A stretch of 64,000 nt of DNA from Burkholderia sp. BCC0506 (GTDB lineage: Bacteria; Pseudomonadota; Gammaproteobacteria; Burkholderiales; Burkholderiaceae), in the NCBI RefSeq assembly GCF_902833145.1, contig NZ_CADFEN010000012.1, positions 207,147-271,146 of the forward strand, given 5' to 3'. A program made the position numbers and the translations under genes. This document shows, piece after piece, positions 44,916-54,855 of this stretch. Positions within the stretch are counted from its first letter, which is position 1, and each line of letters opens with the position of its first letter. The notes under the pieces are model-generated. The model had not been told where the DNA came from. It saw nothing but the letters and a program-made list of their open reading frames with translations, and searched no databases.

Positions 44916-45512
44916 TTACTGCCCGTAAGTGACCGTGAGTCGCGCGGTGCCGATCGCGAGCGTGCCGATCTCGTGCTCGAACATCGGCGCGGGGCGGCCC
45001 TGCGAGATGCGCAGGTCGGTGCCTTTCAGCGCGTAGACGGTGATCACGTAGCGATGCGGTTTGCCGGGCGGCGGGCACGGGCCGCCGTAACCGTCGATCC
45101 CGTAGTCGTTGCGCGCCTCGCTCGCGCCGATGCGGCGCAGGAAGCCGGATGCGCTCGCGTCGGCCGGCAGGCTCGTGACGGCGGCCGGGATACCCGCGAC
45201 GGCCCAGTGCCACCAGCCATGCCCGGGCGCGTCGGGATCGAACATCGTGACCGCGTAGCCGCGCGTGCCGGGCGGCGGATTGCGCCACGCGAGTTGCGGC
45301 GAGCGGTTCGCGCCCTTGCAGTCGCCGCGGTCGAACACGTTCGCGGGCCGCACGCGGGCGTCGGGCGTCAGGTCGTCGCTCGTCACGGTGAACGGGCCTT
45401 CCGCATGCGCGGGCAGCGCCGCGAAAACGGCGGCGTACAGGAGCGTGGAGAAGACGAACGGAGAAGGGCGACCCGATGGCGCAGGCGGAGTGATCCGGCG
45501 ATCCACACGCAT
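44916..45512 (-). CDS. Periplasmic YbhB/YbcL-type phosphatidylethanolamine-binding protein (PEBP)
   Basis: A 198-residue PEBP-fold protein. A signal peptide (about 20-38, FSTLLYAAVFAALPAHA) is followed by the ligand-site motifs NRSPQLAWRNPPPGTRGYAVTMFDPDAPGHGWWHW and YGGPCPPPGKPHRYVITVYAL. Members are called Raf kinase inhibitor-like, but bacterial roles are poorly known. Ends in ARLTVTYGQ. Confidence 0.9.
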   Translation of the reverse strand: MRVDRRITPPAPSGRPSPFVFSTLLYAAVFAALPAHAEGPFTVTSDDLTPDARVRPANVFDRGDCKGANRSPQLAWRNPPPGTRGYAVTMFDPDAPGHGWWHWAVAGIPAAVTSLPADASASGFLRRIGASEARNDYGIDGYGGPCPPPGKPHRYVITVYALKGTDLRISQGRPAPMFEHEIGTLAIGTARLTVTYGQ

Positions 45513-45683
45513 ATGGCGCTTCTCCCGTCACGTGGGCCGGGCCGAGGCGCCCGGCATTGTTGGCGTTGTGTGTTGCCCGCGCCGCGGAGGGCGGCGATGG
45601 ATCAAGTCTAGCATTAGGGTTCGATGAGCGACGCACGCCGGCGCGCGCGATGGCGATCGGTCAGGGGCGCCCGACGACGGACG

Positions 45684-45713
45684 AAAAAAAACCGCCTGCG
45701 ATGAAGCAGGCGG
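45684..45713 (-). terminator. Terminator after pyrE
   Basis: On the minus strand an 8-bp stem (45706-45713 with 45692-45699; CCGCCTGC/GCAGGCGG) around a 6-nt loop, then a run of eight T. Confidence 0.88.
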
Positions 45714-45753
45714 CTCGTTCAGCCAGCGTGCCGGCACGTGCGCCGGCGTGGCG

Positions 45754-46440
45754 TCATTCCTTCGGGGCCGTCGCGCCGCCGTGCGCCGCCGACCATTCGG
45801 CCGGTGCGTGCAGGAATTTCTCGACTTCGTCGAGCGTCTTCGTCTCGAAGTAGCCCGAGGCCTTCGCGACGCGCAGCACGTCCCACCACGTGGCGAGCGC
45901 GTGCAGGTCGACGTCGATGTCCTTCAGGACCGACACGCTTTCCTTGAAGATGTTGTAGTGGAACAGCACGAAGCAGTGGTTCACCGTCGCGCCCGCGGTG
46001 CGCAGCGCGTTGACGAAGTTGATCTTGCTGCGGCTGTCGGTGGTCAGGTCTTCCACCAGCAGCACGCGCGAGCCTTCCTCGAGATGGCCTTCGATCTGCG
46101 CGTTGCGGCCGAAACCCTTCGGCTTTTTGCGCACGTACTGCATCGGCACCATCATCCGGTCGGCGATCCAGGCCGCGAACGGGATGCCGGCCGTCTCGCC
46201 GCCCGCCACCGCGTCGATCTGCTCGAAGCCGATGTCGCGCGTGATCGTCGTTTCCGCCATCTCCATCAGCGCACGGCGCACGCGCGGATACGAGATCAGC
46301 TTGCGGCAGTCGATGTAGACGGGGCTTGCCCAGCCGGACGTGAAGATGAACGGTTTTTCGGCATTGAAGTGCACCGCCTGCACTTCGAGCAGGATTTTGG
46401 CGGTCGTATCCGAGATCGACTGACGATCGTAGCCTGTCAT
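45754..46440 (-). CDS. pyrE: Orotate phosphoribosyltransferase
   Basis: A 228-residue enzyme that joins orotate and PRPP to give orotidine 5'-phosphate in pyrimidine synthesis. Visible are [22 protein letters not shown], the dimer loop [16 protein letters not shown] with catalytic Lys residues, and the PRPP-binding block [14 protein letters not shown] (127-140). ATG 46440 is chosen since AAGGA lies 6 nt upstream; an ATG two codons earlier almost overlaps that site. It has its own terminator and is divergent from maeB. Confidence 0.94.
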   Translation of the reverse strand: MTGYDRQSISDTTAKILLEVQAVHFNAEKPFIFTSGWASPVYIDCRKLISYPRVRRALMEMAETTITRDIGFEQIDAVAGGETAGIPFAAWIADRMMVPMQYVRKKPKGFGRNAQIEGHLEEGSRVLLVEDLTTDSRSKINFVNALRTAGATVNHCFVLFHYNIFKESVSVLKDIDVDLHALATWWDVLRVAKASGYFETKTLDEVEKFLHAPAEWSAAHGGATAPKE

Positions 46441-46898
46441 GGGCATTCCTTGGGTGATGAGCGAGGGGCGGGCGCGGGCCCGGTGGCGCAGCAAGGGGAA
46501 CCTGCCCGAAGGGCCGGGGTGCGATCGGCGGGCCGATCGCATCGCTGCGCGCGTAGCCGGCTATTTTACCCGATCCAGGCCGGTTTTCGGCGGAATTCGC
46601 GGGTTCGCCGCACGGCTCGCCACCGGCGAAACAAACGGGGACGGACGGTTCCGGCGCTGATGCCGGAGATGCGGCGTCGCAGCAACGGACGTCATTTAGG
46701 GGGTGTACACTAGGCGACCCTAAGAAATCGTTCAGTACTTTGTACTTTCCTCTTGCCATCCGCCAAGGTTCGATGGCGTGCCGATCCGGCGCGTCGCGGG
46801 CCGTCTCGCAGTCGACCATCCCCTCGATTCAAGCAGACGCGGCCGAAGGTGCTGTGTACTGAGTCGTCAATATTTCGCATGTCTCTCGCAGGTCAATC
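46441..46898. other. Divergent control region between pyrE and maeB
   Basis: 458 bp that must contain both promoters. The segment around 46700-46760 is AT-richer and holds a small inverted repeat AGTAC-TTT-GTACT (46734-46746) about 150 bp before maeB. I see no confident sigma-70 pair and no coding sequence. Confidence 0.4.
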
Positions 46899-49169
46899 AT
46901 GGACGAACAACTGAAGCAGGCCGCTCTCGCTTACCACCTGAACCCGAAACCCGGCAAGATTTCGGTCACCCCGACCAAGCCGCTGTCGAACCAGCTCGAT
47001 CTGTCGCTCGCGTATTCGCCGGGCGTCGCCGCCGCGTGCGAGGCGATCCACGCCGATCCGCTCGACGCGCAGAAGTACACGTCGCGCGGCAACCTCGTCG
47101 GCGTCATCACGAACGGCACGGCCGTGCTCGGCCTCGGCAACATCGGGCCGCTCGCCGCGAAGCCGGTGATGGAAGGCAAGGGCTGCCTCTTCAAGAAATT
47201 CGCGGGCATCGACGTGTTCGACATCGAACTGTCGGAGTCCGACCCCGACAAGCTCGTCGAGGCAATCGCGATGCTCGAGCCGACGCTCGGCGGCATCAAC
47301 CTCGAGGACATCAAGGCGCCGGAGTGCTTCTACATCGAGCAGAAGCTGCGCGAGCGCATGAAGATCCCGGTCTTCCACGACGACCAGCACGGCACCGCGA
47401 TCATCGCGTCGGCCGCGATCCTGAACGGCCTGAAGGTCGTGGGCAAGAAACTCGCGGACGTGAAGCTCGTCTGTTCGGGCGCCGGCGCGGCGGCCATCGC
47501 GTGCCTGGACCTGCTGGTGAACCTCGGCCTCACGAAGTCGAACATCCTCGTCACCGATTCGAAGGGCGTGATCTACGAAGGGCGCGGCAACCTCGATCCG
47601 TCGAAGCAGCGCTATGCGGCGAACACCGACGCGCGCACGCTCGCCGACGCGATTGTCGGCGCGGACGTGTTCCTCGGCTGCTCGAGCGCGGGCGTGCTGA
47701 AGCAGGACATGGTCAAGACGATGGGCGACAAGCCGCTGATCCTGGCGCTCGCGAACCCGGAACCGGAAATCCGCCCGGAAGACGCGAAGGCCGTGCGCCC
47801 GGACGCGATCGTCGCGACCGGCCGCTCGGACTACCCGAACCAGGTCAACAACGTGCTGTGCTTCCCGTTCATCTTCCGCGGCGCGCTCGACGTCGGCGCG
47901 ACGACGATCACGGAAGAAATGAAGCTCGCGTGCGTGCGCGCGATCGCCGAGCTGGCCCAGGAAACCGACCAGAGCGAGGAAGTCGCGAAGGCGTATGAAG
48001 GCCATTCGCTCGAATTCGGGCCGGACTACCTGATTCCGAAGCCGTTCGATCCGCGCCTGATCATCAAGATCGCGCCGGCCGTCGCGCAAGCCGCGATGGA
48101 TTCGGGCGTCGCCACGCGCCCGATCCAGGACATGGACGCGTACCGCGAGCAGCTCGGCACGACCGTCTACCGCACCGGCATGGTGATGCGTCCGGTGTTC
48201 GCGACCGCGAAGCAGAAGGAAGCCCGCATCGTGTTCGCCGAGGGCGAGGACGAGCGCGTGCTGCGCGCCGCGCAGTTCGTGCTGCTGGAGAAGATCGCGA
48301 AGCCGATCATCATCGGCCGTCCGTCGGTCGTCGACATGCGCCTCGCGAAGATCGGCTCGAAGCTGAAGGCCGGCACCGATTTCGAGATCGTCGATCCGGA
48401 AGACGATGCGCGCTACCACCGCTACTGGCAGGCGTATCAGGAGATCGGTGCGCGCGACGGCGTCACGCCGGAAGTCGCGAAGGCCGCGATGCGCAAGTTC
48501 AACACGCTGATCGGCGCGATGCTCGTGCACCTGGGCGACGCGGACGGGATGATCTGCGGGATGATCGACACGTTCCACAGCCACCTGAAGTTCATCGAGC
48601 AGGTGCTGGGCCGCGCGAAGGGCGCCGAGCACTTCGCCGCGATGAACCTGCTGATGCTGCCGGGCCGCAACCTGTTCGTGTGCGACACGTACGTGAACGA
48701 GCTGCCGAGCGCCGACCAGCTCGCCGACATGACGATCCAGGCCGCGGCCGAGATCGAGCGCTTCGGCATCGTGCCGAAGGCCGCGCTGCTGTCGAATTCG
48801 AACTTCGGCAGCGCGCCGTCGGCGTCGTCGCGCCGGATGGCCGAAGCCCGCAAGCTGATCGTCGAACGTGCGCCGAACCTCGAAGTCGACGGCGAAATGC
48901 ACGGCGACGCCGCGCTGTCGGAATTGATCCGCAAGCAGGCGTTCCCGGGCACGACGCTGTCGGGCGAAGCGAACCTGCTGATCATGCCGAACGTCGAAGC
49001 GGCGAACATCGCGTACAACCTGCTGAAGATGGTCGGCGGCGAAGGCGTGACGGTCGGCCCGTTCCTGCTCGGCGCGGCCAAGCCGGTCCACATCCTGACG
49101 CCGGCCGCGACCGTGCGCCGGATCATCAACATGACGGCCGTTGCCGCCGCGAACGTGAACACGAAGTAA
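46899..49169 (+). CDS. maeB: NADP-dependent malic enzyme, MaeB type with phosphotransacetylase-like domain
   Basis: A 756-residue bifunctional-looking enzyme that decarboxylates malate to pyruvate with NADP. The malic domain (about 15-160) has [16 protein letters not shown] and FEAL-type [33 protein letters not shown] marks the metal and active site; [13 protein letters not shown] is the NADP Rossmann motif. A C-terminal phosphate acetyltransferase-like domain (about 430-750; [39 protein letters not shown]) allows allosteric control by acetyl-CoA in related enzymes. Monocistronic, with a strong terminator. Confidence 0.95.
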   Translation: MDEQLKQAALAYHLNPKPGKISVTPTKPLSNQLDLSLAYSPGVAAACEAIHADPLDAQKYTSRGNLVGVITNGTAVLGLGNIGPLAAKPVMEGKGCLFKKFAGIDVFDIELSESDPDKLVEAIAMLEPTLGGINLEDIKAPECFYIEQKLRERMKIPVFHDDQHGTAIIASAAILNGLKVVGKKLADVKLVCSGAGAAAIACLDLLVNLGLTKSNILVTDSKGVIYEGRGNLDPSKQRYAANTDARTLADAIVGADVFLGCSSAGVLKQDMVKTMGDKPLILALANPEPEIRPEDAKAVRPDAIVATGRSDYPNQVNNVLCFPFIFRGALDVGATTITEEMKLACVRAIAELAQETDQSEEVAKAYEGHSLEFGPDYLIPKPFDPRLIIKIAPAVAQAAMDSGVATRPIQDMDAYREQLGTTVYRTGMVMRPVFATAKQKEARIVFAEGEDERVLRAAQFVLLEKIAKPIIIGRPSVVDMRLAKIGSKLKAGTDFEIVDPEDDARYHRYWQAYQEIGARDGVTPEVAKAAMRKFNTLIGAMLVHLGDADGMICGMIDTFHSHLKFIEQVLGRAKGAEHFAAMNLLMLPGRNLFVCDTYVNELPSADQLADMTIQAAAEIERFGIVPKAALLSNSNFGSAPSASSRRMAEARKLIVERAPNLEVDGEMHGDAALSELIRKQAFPGTTLSGEANLLIMPNVEAANIAYNLLKMVGGEGVTVGPFLLGAAKPVHILTPAATVRRIINMTAVAAANVNTK

Positions 49170-49210
49170 GTTCACGCCCGCGTGGGCCGCGCGGTGGGCG
49201 CGGCGCAATG

Positions 49211-49248
49211 AAAAACGCCACGGAACCTGCGTTCCGTGGCGTTTTTTT
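49211..49248. terminator. Bidirectional terminator between maeB and the indolepyruvate oxidoreductase gene
   Basis: A perfect 16-bp stem (AAAAACGCCACGGAAC at 49211-49226, complement at 49231-49246) with loop CTGC and T tracts on both sides. Confidence 0.93.
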
Positions 49249-49295
49249 CGTATCGACCGCAATCGACGGCGAGCGCGAACGCCCGCCGCGCGCCG

Positions 49296-52200
49296 TTACG
49301 CGACCTGCTGATGCGACTGGCCGCCTGCCGGCGAGCGCCACTTCGCGAGCAGCGTGTCCCACTTCTGGCGTACCGCGCGCAGGTTGTTTTCCTTCACGTG
49401 GCCGTAGCCGCGAATGCCGTCCGGCAGCGCCGCGAGTTCCAGCGCGAGCGGGCGGTTGGCCGCGTTCAGCCTGGTCAGCACCTCGTCGATCAGCGCTTCG
49501 TACTCGCCGATCAGCGCGCGCTCGGTGCGCCGCTCCGTCGTGCGGCCGAACGGATCGAGCGCCGTGCCGCGCAGGAACTTCGCCTTGGCGAGCAGCCGGA
49601 ATGCCGACATCATCCACGGGCCGTACGTCTTTTTCACGAGATGGCCGTGGGCGTCCGTCTTCGCGAACAGCGGCGGCGCGAGGTGGAATGTCAGCTTCCA
49701 GTCGCCTTCGAACTGTACGGTGAGGCGCGCGAGGAACGCGGGGTCGGACTGCAGCCGCGCGACCTCGTATTCGTCCTTGTACGCCATCAGCTTGAACAGG
49801 TTGCGCGCGACCGCTTCGGTCAGCGGTTCCTGCGCCGCGTCGCCGTCCGCGAGCGCACGTTCGGCGGCGCGCACCTTGTCGACGAAGGCCGCATAGCGCG
49901 ACGCGTACGCGGCGTTCTGGTACGCGGTGAGAAACTCGACGCGCTTCGCGATCAGCGCGTCGACCGCCTTCTTCGTGTGCAGCGAGATCACCGTCGCGCC
50001 TTGCGCGGGGCGCGCGTCGCCGGCCGCGGCCTGCTTCACGCTGGCCAGGTCGTACGCGGCACGGCGGCCCCAGTCGAAGGCCGCGCGGTTCTTCTCGACC
50101 GACACCGCATTCAGCTCGATCGCGCGTTCGAGCGACGCGAGCGTCAGCGGCAGCCAGCCCTTTTGCCACGCGTAGCCGAGCACGAACGGGTTCGTGTAGA
50201 TCGCGTCGCCCAGCAGCGCGACCGCGAAGCGGTTCGCGTCGATGAAGTCGACCGCAACACCCGCCGCCGCGCGGATGTCGTTCTCGGCCGACAGGCCCGG
50301 GAACGCCCAGTTCGGGTTCTTGATGAACTCGGCGGTCGGCGTCTGCGCGCTGTTGACGACCACGCGCGTCGCATCGTGCCGCATCCGCGACGTGCACTCG
50401 TCGCCGGCCGTGACGATCGCGTCGCAGCCGATCACGAGATCGGCTTCGCCCATCGCGATCCGCGTCGCATGGATGTCGGTCGGCGCGTGCGAGATCTGCA
50501 CGTGGCTCATCACGGCGCCGCCTTTCTGCGCGAGGCCCGTGACGTCGAGCACGGTCACGCCCTTGTTCTCCAGGTGCGCGGCCATCCCGAGCAGCGCGCC
50601 GATCGTGACGACGCCCGTGCCGCCGACGCCCGTGACGAGCACGCCGTACGCGCGGTCGATCGTCGGCAGCGTCGGTTCGGGGATCGGCGGCAACGCGCTG
50701 CCGTCGACCGACACCGCCTTCGGCTTCTTCAACTGGCCGCCCTCGACCGTGACGAAGCTCGGGCAGAAGCCCTTCACGCACGAAAAGTCCTTGTTGCAGC
50801 TCGACTGGTTGATCTGGCGTTTCGTGCCGAATTCGGTTTCCAGCGGCTCGACCGACAGGCAGTTCGACTGCACCGAGCAGTCGCCGCAGCCTTCGCATAC
50901 CGCTTCGTTGATCACGACGCGCTTGGCCGGGTCCGGATACGTGCCGCGTTTGCGGCGGCGCCGCTTCTCGGTCGCGCAGGTCTGGTCGTAGATCAGGATC
51001 GTCGTGCCTTCGATCTCGCGCAGCTCGCGCTGCACGTCGTCGAGCTGGTCGCGGTGATGGATCGTCACGCCGGGCGCGAGCAGCGCCTTCTGGCTGTCGT
51101 ACTTCTCCGGCTCGTCGGTGACGATCACGATCTTCTTCGCGCCTTCGGACGCGAGCTGGTGCGTGATCTGCGGCACCGTCAGCACGCCGTCGACCGGCTG
51201 GCCGCCCGTCATCGCCACCGCGTCGTTGTAGAGGATCTTGTAGGTGATGTTCGCCTTCGACGAGATCGCCGCGCGCACCGCCAGCAGGCCCGAATGGAAA
51301 TAGGTGCCGTCGCCGAGGTTCGCGAACACGTGCTTCTCGTCCGTGAACGGCGCCTGGCCGATCCACGGCACGCCTTCTCCGCCCATCTGGCTGAAGGTGC
51401 TCGTGTTGCGGTCCATCCACACGGTCATGTAGTGGCAGCCGATCCCGGCGATCGCGCGCGAGCCTTCCGGCACGTTGGTCGACGTGTTGTGCGGGCAGCC
51501 CGAGCAGAACCACGGCTTGCGCTCGGTCTGCACGTGCGGCTTCGCGAGCGCCATTTCCTTCGCGTTGATCACCGCGAGCCGCGCGGCGATGCGCGCGCGC
51601 ACGTCGGACGGCAATTCGAACTTCTCGAGCCGCGTCGCGATCGCCTTCGCGATGATCGCCGGCGACAGCTCGTAGTGCGCGGGCAGCAGCCAGTTGCCCA
51701 TCGGCACCGACCATTCGCCGCCGGCGCCGTCCTTCTCGTCGAACTTGCCGAACACGCGCGGGCGTTGCGCATCGGGCCAGTTGTACAGCTCTTCCTTGAT
51801 CGCGTATTCGAGGATCTGGCGCTTTTCCTCGACCACCAGGATTTCGTCGAGGCCGCGCGCGAATGCCTGCGCGCCCTGCGCTTCGAGCGGCCACACGCAG
51901 CCGACCTTGTAGAGCCGGATACCGATCCGCGCGCAGGTTTCGTCGTCGAGGCCGAGGTCGATCAGCGCCTGGCGCACGTCGAGGTACGCCTTGCCGCCCG
52001 TCATGATCCCGAAGCGCGCATGCGGCGAATCGATCTCGATCCGGTCGAGCTTGTTCGCGCGCACGTACGCGAGCGCCGCGTACCACTTGTAGTCGAGCAG
52101 CCGCGCTTCCTGCACGAGCGGCGGATCGGGCCAGCGGATGTTCAGCCCGCCTTCGGGCAGGATGAAGTCGGTCGGCAGCACGATCTCGGTGCGATGCGGG

Positions 52201-52886
52201 TCGATGTCGACCGACGCCGACGATTCGACGACGTCCGTCACGCACTTGAGTGCGACCCACAGGCCCGAGTAGCGGCTCATCGCCCAGCCGTGCAGGCCGA
52301 AATCGAGATATTCCTGCACGTTGGACGGGAACAGCACCGGCAGCCCGCAGGCCTTGAAGATGTGTTCGGACTGGTGCGCGAGCGTCGACGATTTGGCCGC
52401 GTGGTCGTCGCCGGCGAGCACCAGCACGCCGCCGTGCTGCGACGAGCCGGCCGAGTTCGCGTGCTTGAAGACGTCGCCGGTGCGATCGACGCCCGGGCCT
52501 TTGCCGTACCACATGCCGAACACGCCGTCGTATTTCGCGCCCGGGTACAGGTTCACCTGCTGCGAGCCCCACACGGCGGTGGCGGCGAGGTCTTCGTTGA
52601 GGCCGGGCTGGAAGACGATCTGGTGGGCGGCCAGGTGCTGCTTGGCTTTCCAGAGCGACAGATCGAGGCCGCCGAGCGGCGAGCCGCGGTAGCCGGAGAT
52701 GAAGCCGGCCGTATTGAGACCGGCGGCGCGGTCGCGTTCCTGCTGGAGCATCGGCAGGCGCACGAGGGCCTGGATGCCGCTCATGTACGCGCGGCCGCGT
52801 TCCAGCGTGTATTTGTCGTCAAGCGTGACGGACTTCAGCGCGGCTTCTAGCGACGCGCGTTGGTCTGCGTCTAGCGGGGCATTCAT
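49296..52886 (-). CDS. Indolepyruvate ferredoxin oxidoreductase, fused alpha/beta (iorAB type)
   Basis: A 1196-residue thiamine-diphosphate/iron-sulfur enzyme that oxidatively decarboxylates aryl pyruvates (indolepyruvate, phenylpyruvate) to aryl-acetyl-CoA. The N-terminal alpha part has FISGYRGSPLGGLD; TPP binding is in the middle (CPHNTSTNVPEGSRAIAGIGCHY, FANLGDGTYFHSG). A cysteine cluster at about 655-705 (CEGCGDC, then CNKDFSC and CVKGFC-type residues) holds the Fe-S centre, and the gamma domain follows (VTGVGGTGVVTIGALLG). A fused single chain is usual in proteobacteria. The product phenylacetyl-CoA is the paa epoxidase substrate. Its ribosome site GGAGGAGACA (52891-52900) matches the small RNA over 12 nt. 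Confidence 0.94.
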   Translation of the reverse strand: MNAPLDADQRASLEAALKSVTLDDKYTLERGRAYMSGIQALVRLPMLQQERDRAAGLNTAGFISGYRGSPLGGLDLSLWKAKQHLAAHQIVFQPGLNEDLAATAVWGSQQVNLYPGAKYDGVFGMWYGKGPGVDRTGDVFKHANSAGSSQHGGVLVLAGDDHAAKSSTLAHQSEHIFKACGLPVLFPSNVQEYLDFGLHGWAMSRYSGLWVALKCVTDVVESSASVDIDPHRTEIVLPTDFILPEGGLNIRWPDPPLVQEARLLDYKWYAALAYVRANKLDRIEIDSPHARFGIMTGGKAYLDVRQALIDLGLDDETCARIGIRLYKVGCVWPLEAQGAQAFARGLDEILVVEEKRQILEYAIKEELYNWPDAQRPRVFGKFDEKDGAGGEWSVPMGNWLLPAHYELSPAIIAKAIATRLEKFELPSDVRARIAARLAVINAKEMALAKPHVQTERKPWFCSGCPHNTSTNVPEGSRAIAGIGCHYMTVWMDRNTSTFSQMGGEGVPWIGQAPFTDEKHVFANLGDGTYFHSGLLAVRAAISSKANITYKILYNDAVAMTGGQPVDGVLTVPQITHQLASEGAKKIVIVTDEPEKYDSQKALLAPGVTIHHRDQLDDVQRELREIEGTTILIYDQTCATEKRRRRKRGTYPDPAKRVVINEAVCEGCGDCSVQSNCLSVEPLETEFGTKRQINQSSCNKDFSCVKGFCPSFVTVEGGQLKKPKAVSVDGSALPPIPEPTLPTIDRAYGVLVTGVGGTGVVTIGALLGMAAHLENKGVTVLDVTGLAQKGGAVMSHVQISHAPTDIHATRIAMGEADLVIGCDAIVTAGDECTSRMRHDATRVVVNSAQTPTAEFIKNPNWAFPGLSAENDIRAAAGVAVDFIDANRFAVALLGDAIYTNPFVLGYAWQKGWLPLTLASLERAIELNAVSVEKNRAAFDWGRRAAYDLASVKQAAAGDARPAQGATVISLHTKKAVDALIAKRVEFLTAYQNAAYASRYAAFVDKVRAAERALADGDAAQEPLTEAVARNLFKLMAYKDEYEVARLQSDPAFLARLTVQFEGDWKLTFHLAPPLFAKTDAHGHLVKKTYGPWMMSAFRLLAKAKFLRGTALDPFGRTTERRTERALIGEYEALIDEVLTRLNAANRPLALELAALPDGIRGYGHVKENNLRAVRQKWDTLLAKWRSPAGGQSHQQVA

Positions 52887-53215
52887 TGACTGTCTCCTCC
52901 ACCCGGTCTGGGATCACCAAAACTTCGGTTGCATCGGCATCTTTTGGACGCGTCTGCAGTGGCCGGCATGTTCGCCGGTTTTAAGGGATGGTAGCACTGG
53001 GGCAAACCCGCCGCCCATCGGTTGCAACGCGGTGGATGCGCGGCGGCGCGCCGAGAAATCGGGCCCGATCGTGCGTTACATCATGTAAAAGCATGTAAAG
53101 CCGCGTTGATCTGCCGGCAAATGCCGTTAATCTTGTCGGCCTGCCGGAGGTGCCCGGCCGCGTCGGGTCGTTTCGACGCAATCGGGGAGGCGCCGGCAGT
53201 TTTACAGGAGGTGCA
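52887..53215. promoter_or_regulatory. Divergent control region with the palindrome TTACATCATGTAA
   Basis: 329 bp between the divergent indolepyruvate oxidoreductase gene and a small secreted-protein gene. TTACATCATGTAA (53076-53088) is a perfect palindrome around a central C, and a further GCATGTAAA follows at once (53092-53100), giving three TGTAA-type half sites. This looks like an operator for a dimeric regulator. At the left end is the ribosome site that can pair with the small RNA; at the right end, ACAGGAGGTG before 53216. Confidence 0.55.
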
Positions 53216-53410
53216 ATGAACACACGTCATATCCAGAGTTTCCTGATCGTGTCCGCCGCGTTTTTCGCGATGACCGGCCCGGTGCATGCGCGCGGCGCGA
53301 GCGCGCTGGCGGCAGCCGGCGCGCAGATGCGTCAGATCGTGCCGGCCCAAGGCGCCGCGGCAGAGCCGTCGGCTGATCGTGCCGCCGAGTCGAAGGCGAA
53401 CGTGCGTTGA
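53216..53410 (+). CDS. Small secreted protein of unknown function
   Basis: A 64-residue protein. Residues about 1-26 are a signal peptide (HIQSFLIVSAAFFAMTGPVHA), and the mature peptide is about 38 residues, Ala-rich with one Met/Arg/Gln segment (GAQMRQIVPAQGAAAEPS). A strong ribosome site (ACAGGAGG) and a terminator directly behind support it as a real gene. No family is recognised. Confidence 0.7.
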   Translation: MNTRHIQSFLIVSAAFFAMTGPVHARGASALAAAGAQMRQIVPAQGAAAEPSADRAAESKANVR

Positions 53411-53446
53411 TGCGATCGCGCGGCCCGCGGGCCGCGCCGGCATGCG

Positions 53447-53482
53447 AAAAGGGCGGGAATCCTCGGATTCCCGCCCTTTTTC
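53447..53482. terminator. Bidirectional terminator between the small secreted protein and hppD
   Basis: A perfect 16-bp stem (AAAAGGGCGGGAATCC at 53447-53462, complement at 53465-53480) with a 2-nt apical gap (the real loop is larger), followed by TTTTTCTT. Confidence 0.9.
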
Positions 53483-53545
53483 TTGGTGCGGCCGGATCGC
53501 GCGGGCGGCCCCGTTGCGACGGTCCGCCGCCGCGCGATCGAAGCG

Positions 53546-54643
53546 TCAGGCCTTGTCCTGCACGACGCCGCGGCGGATCTGGTCGAGCTCGATCGATTCG
53601 AACAGCGCCTTGAAGTTGCCTTCGCCGAAGCCCTGATTGCCCTTGCGCTGGATGATCTCGAAGAAGATCGGCCCGATCTGGTTCTCGGTGAAGATCTGCA
53701 GCAGCAGGTCGTCGCGCGCGCCGTCGATCAGGATCTTGCGCTTCTTCAGCTCGTCCAGCGGCTCGCCGTGGTTCGGCACGCGGCGGTCGACCAGCTCGTA
53801 ATACGTGTCGATCGTGTCGAGCAGCTTCACTTCCTTGCTGCGCAGCCCGTCGACCGCCCGGTAGATGTCGCTCGCGCCGAGCGCGATGTGCTGGATGCCT
53901 TCGCCGTGATACGCGTCGAGGTATTCCTGGATCTGACCGGCCGTATCCGAGCCTTCCTCGTTGATCGGGATGCGGATCTTGCCGCACGGCGACGTCATCG
54001 CCTTCGACTTCACGCCCGTCACCTTGCCTTCGATGTCGAAGTAGCGCACTTCGCGGAAGTTGAACAGGCGCTCGTAGAACTCTGCCCATTCCTGCATGCG
54101 GCCGCGATGCACGTTGTGCGTCAGGTGGTCGATGTAGGTGAGGCCGTGGCCGACCGGGTTCGGGTTCGCGCCGGGAATCGGCTCGAAGTCGACGTCGTAG
54201 ATGCTGATGTCGCCGATCGCGCCCGGCTGCGCGCCGTTCTTGCCGCGCCAGCGGTCGACGAAGTAGATCAGCGAATCGCCGATTCCCTTGATCGCCGGGA
54301 TGTTCAGCTCCATCGGGCCCGTCTTGTTGTCGAAGCCCCATGCGCCGAGTTCGAGCGCGTGCTTGTACGCCTTGGCGGCGTCCTGCACGCGGAACGCGAT
54401 CGCGCAGATCGACGGGCCGTGCAGGCGCGCGAAGCGTTGCGCGAACGAATCGGGTTCCGCGTTGATGATGAAGTTGATGTCGCCCTGGCGATACACCGTC
54501 ACGTCCTTGTGGCGATGCCGCGCGATCGCGGTGAAACCCATCCGCTCGAACAGTTGTCCGAGCGCTTTCGGGTCCGGTGCCGTGTATTCGATGAATTCGA
54601 AGCCGTCGGTGCCGACGGGGTTGTCCCAGGTGGGAATCTGCAT
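53546..54643 (-). CDS. hppD: 4-hydroxyphenylpyruvate dioxygenase
   Basis: A 365-residue non-haem iron enzyme that turns 4-hydroxyphenylpyruvate into homogentisate in tyrosine degradation. The Fe(II) ligands His173 (IDHLTHNVHRG), His252 (IQHIALG) and Glu329 (FFEIIQRKG) are visible, and the C-terminal GFGEGNFKALFESIELDQIRRG gating helix is intact. The start MQIPTWDNPVGTDGFEFIE is the family N-terminus. The leader has AGGAGACA (54648-54655), complementary to the small RNA over 8 nt. It is divergent from an Lrp regulator, which probably senses an aromatic amino acid. Confidence 0.96.
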   Translation of the reverse strand: MQIPTWDNPVGTDGFEFIEYTAPDPKALGQLFERMGFTAIARHRHKDVTVYRQGDINFIINAEPDSFAQRFARLHGPSICAIAFRVQDAAKAYKHALELGAWGFDNKTGPMELNIPAIKGIGDSLIYFVDRWRGKNGAQPGAIGDISIYDVDFEPIPGANPNPVGHGLTYIDHLTHNVHRGRMQEWAEFYERLFNFREVRYFDIEGKVTGVKSKAMTSPCGKIRIPINEEGSDTAGQIQEYLDAYHGEGIQHIALGASDIYRAVDGLRSKEVKLLDTIDTYYELVDRRVPNHGEPLDELKKRKILIDGARDDLLLQIFTENQIGPIFFEIIQRKGNQGFGEGNFKALFESIELDQIRRGVVQDKA

Positions 54644-54855
54644 GTCGTGTCTCCTGTGCGGGGCAATCGGCCGGGCGGCGTGCGCGTGCCGGCGTGGTTC
54701 GGTGTCGACGGCCGCGCCCGCAATGAGCGTGCGCGGCGAGTCGGGACATGCCACAGAGTGTAGCGGGCGGCCGCGAGCGGAAACTTGCGAACTTAATCGC
54801 CCGCGCCTACGATGGCGCAATTTCCAGTCTTGAAATAACCAGCGGAGGGCAGAAG

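Noticed and set aside
49236-52850. A 1204-codon open frame on the + strand opposite the indolepyruvate oxidoreductase gene, and a similar 1234-codon frame at 38836-42540
   Set aside because: The translations are Arg/Ala/Gly-rich with no recognisable domains and lie exactly antisense to well-supported genes. Long antisense frames are expected in DNA with this codon bias.
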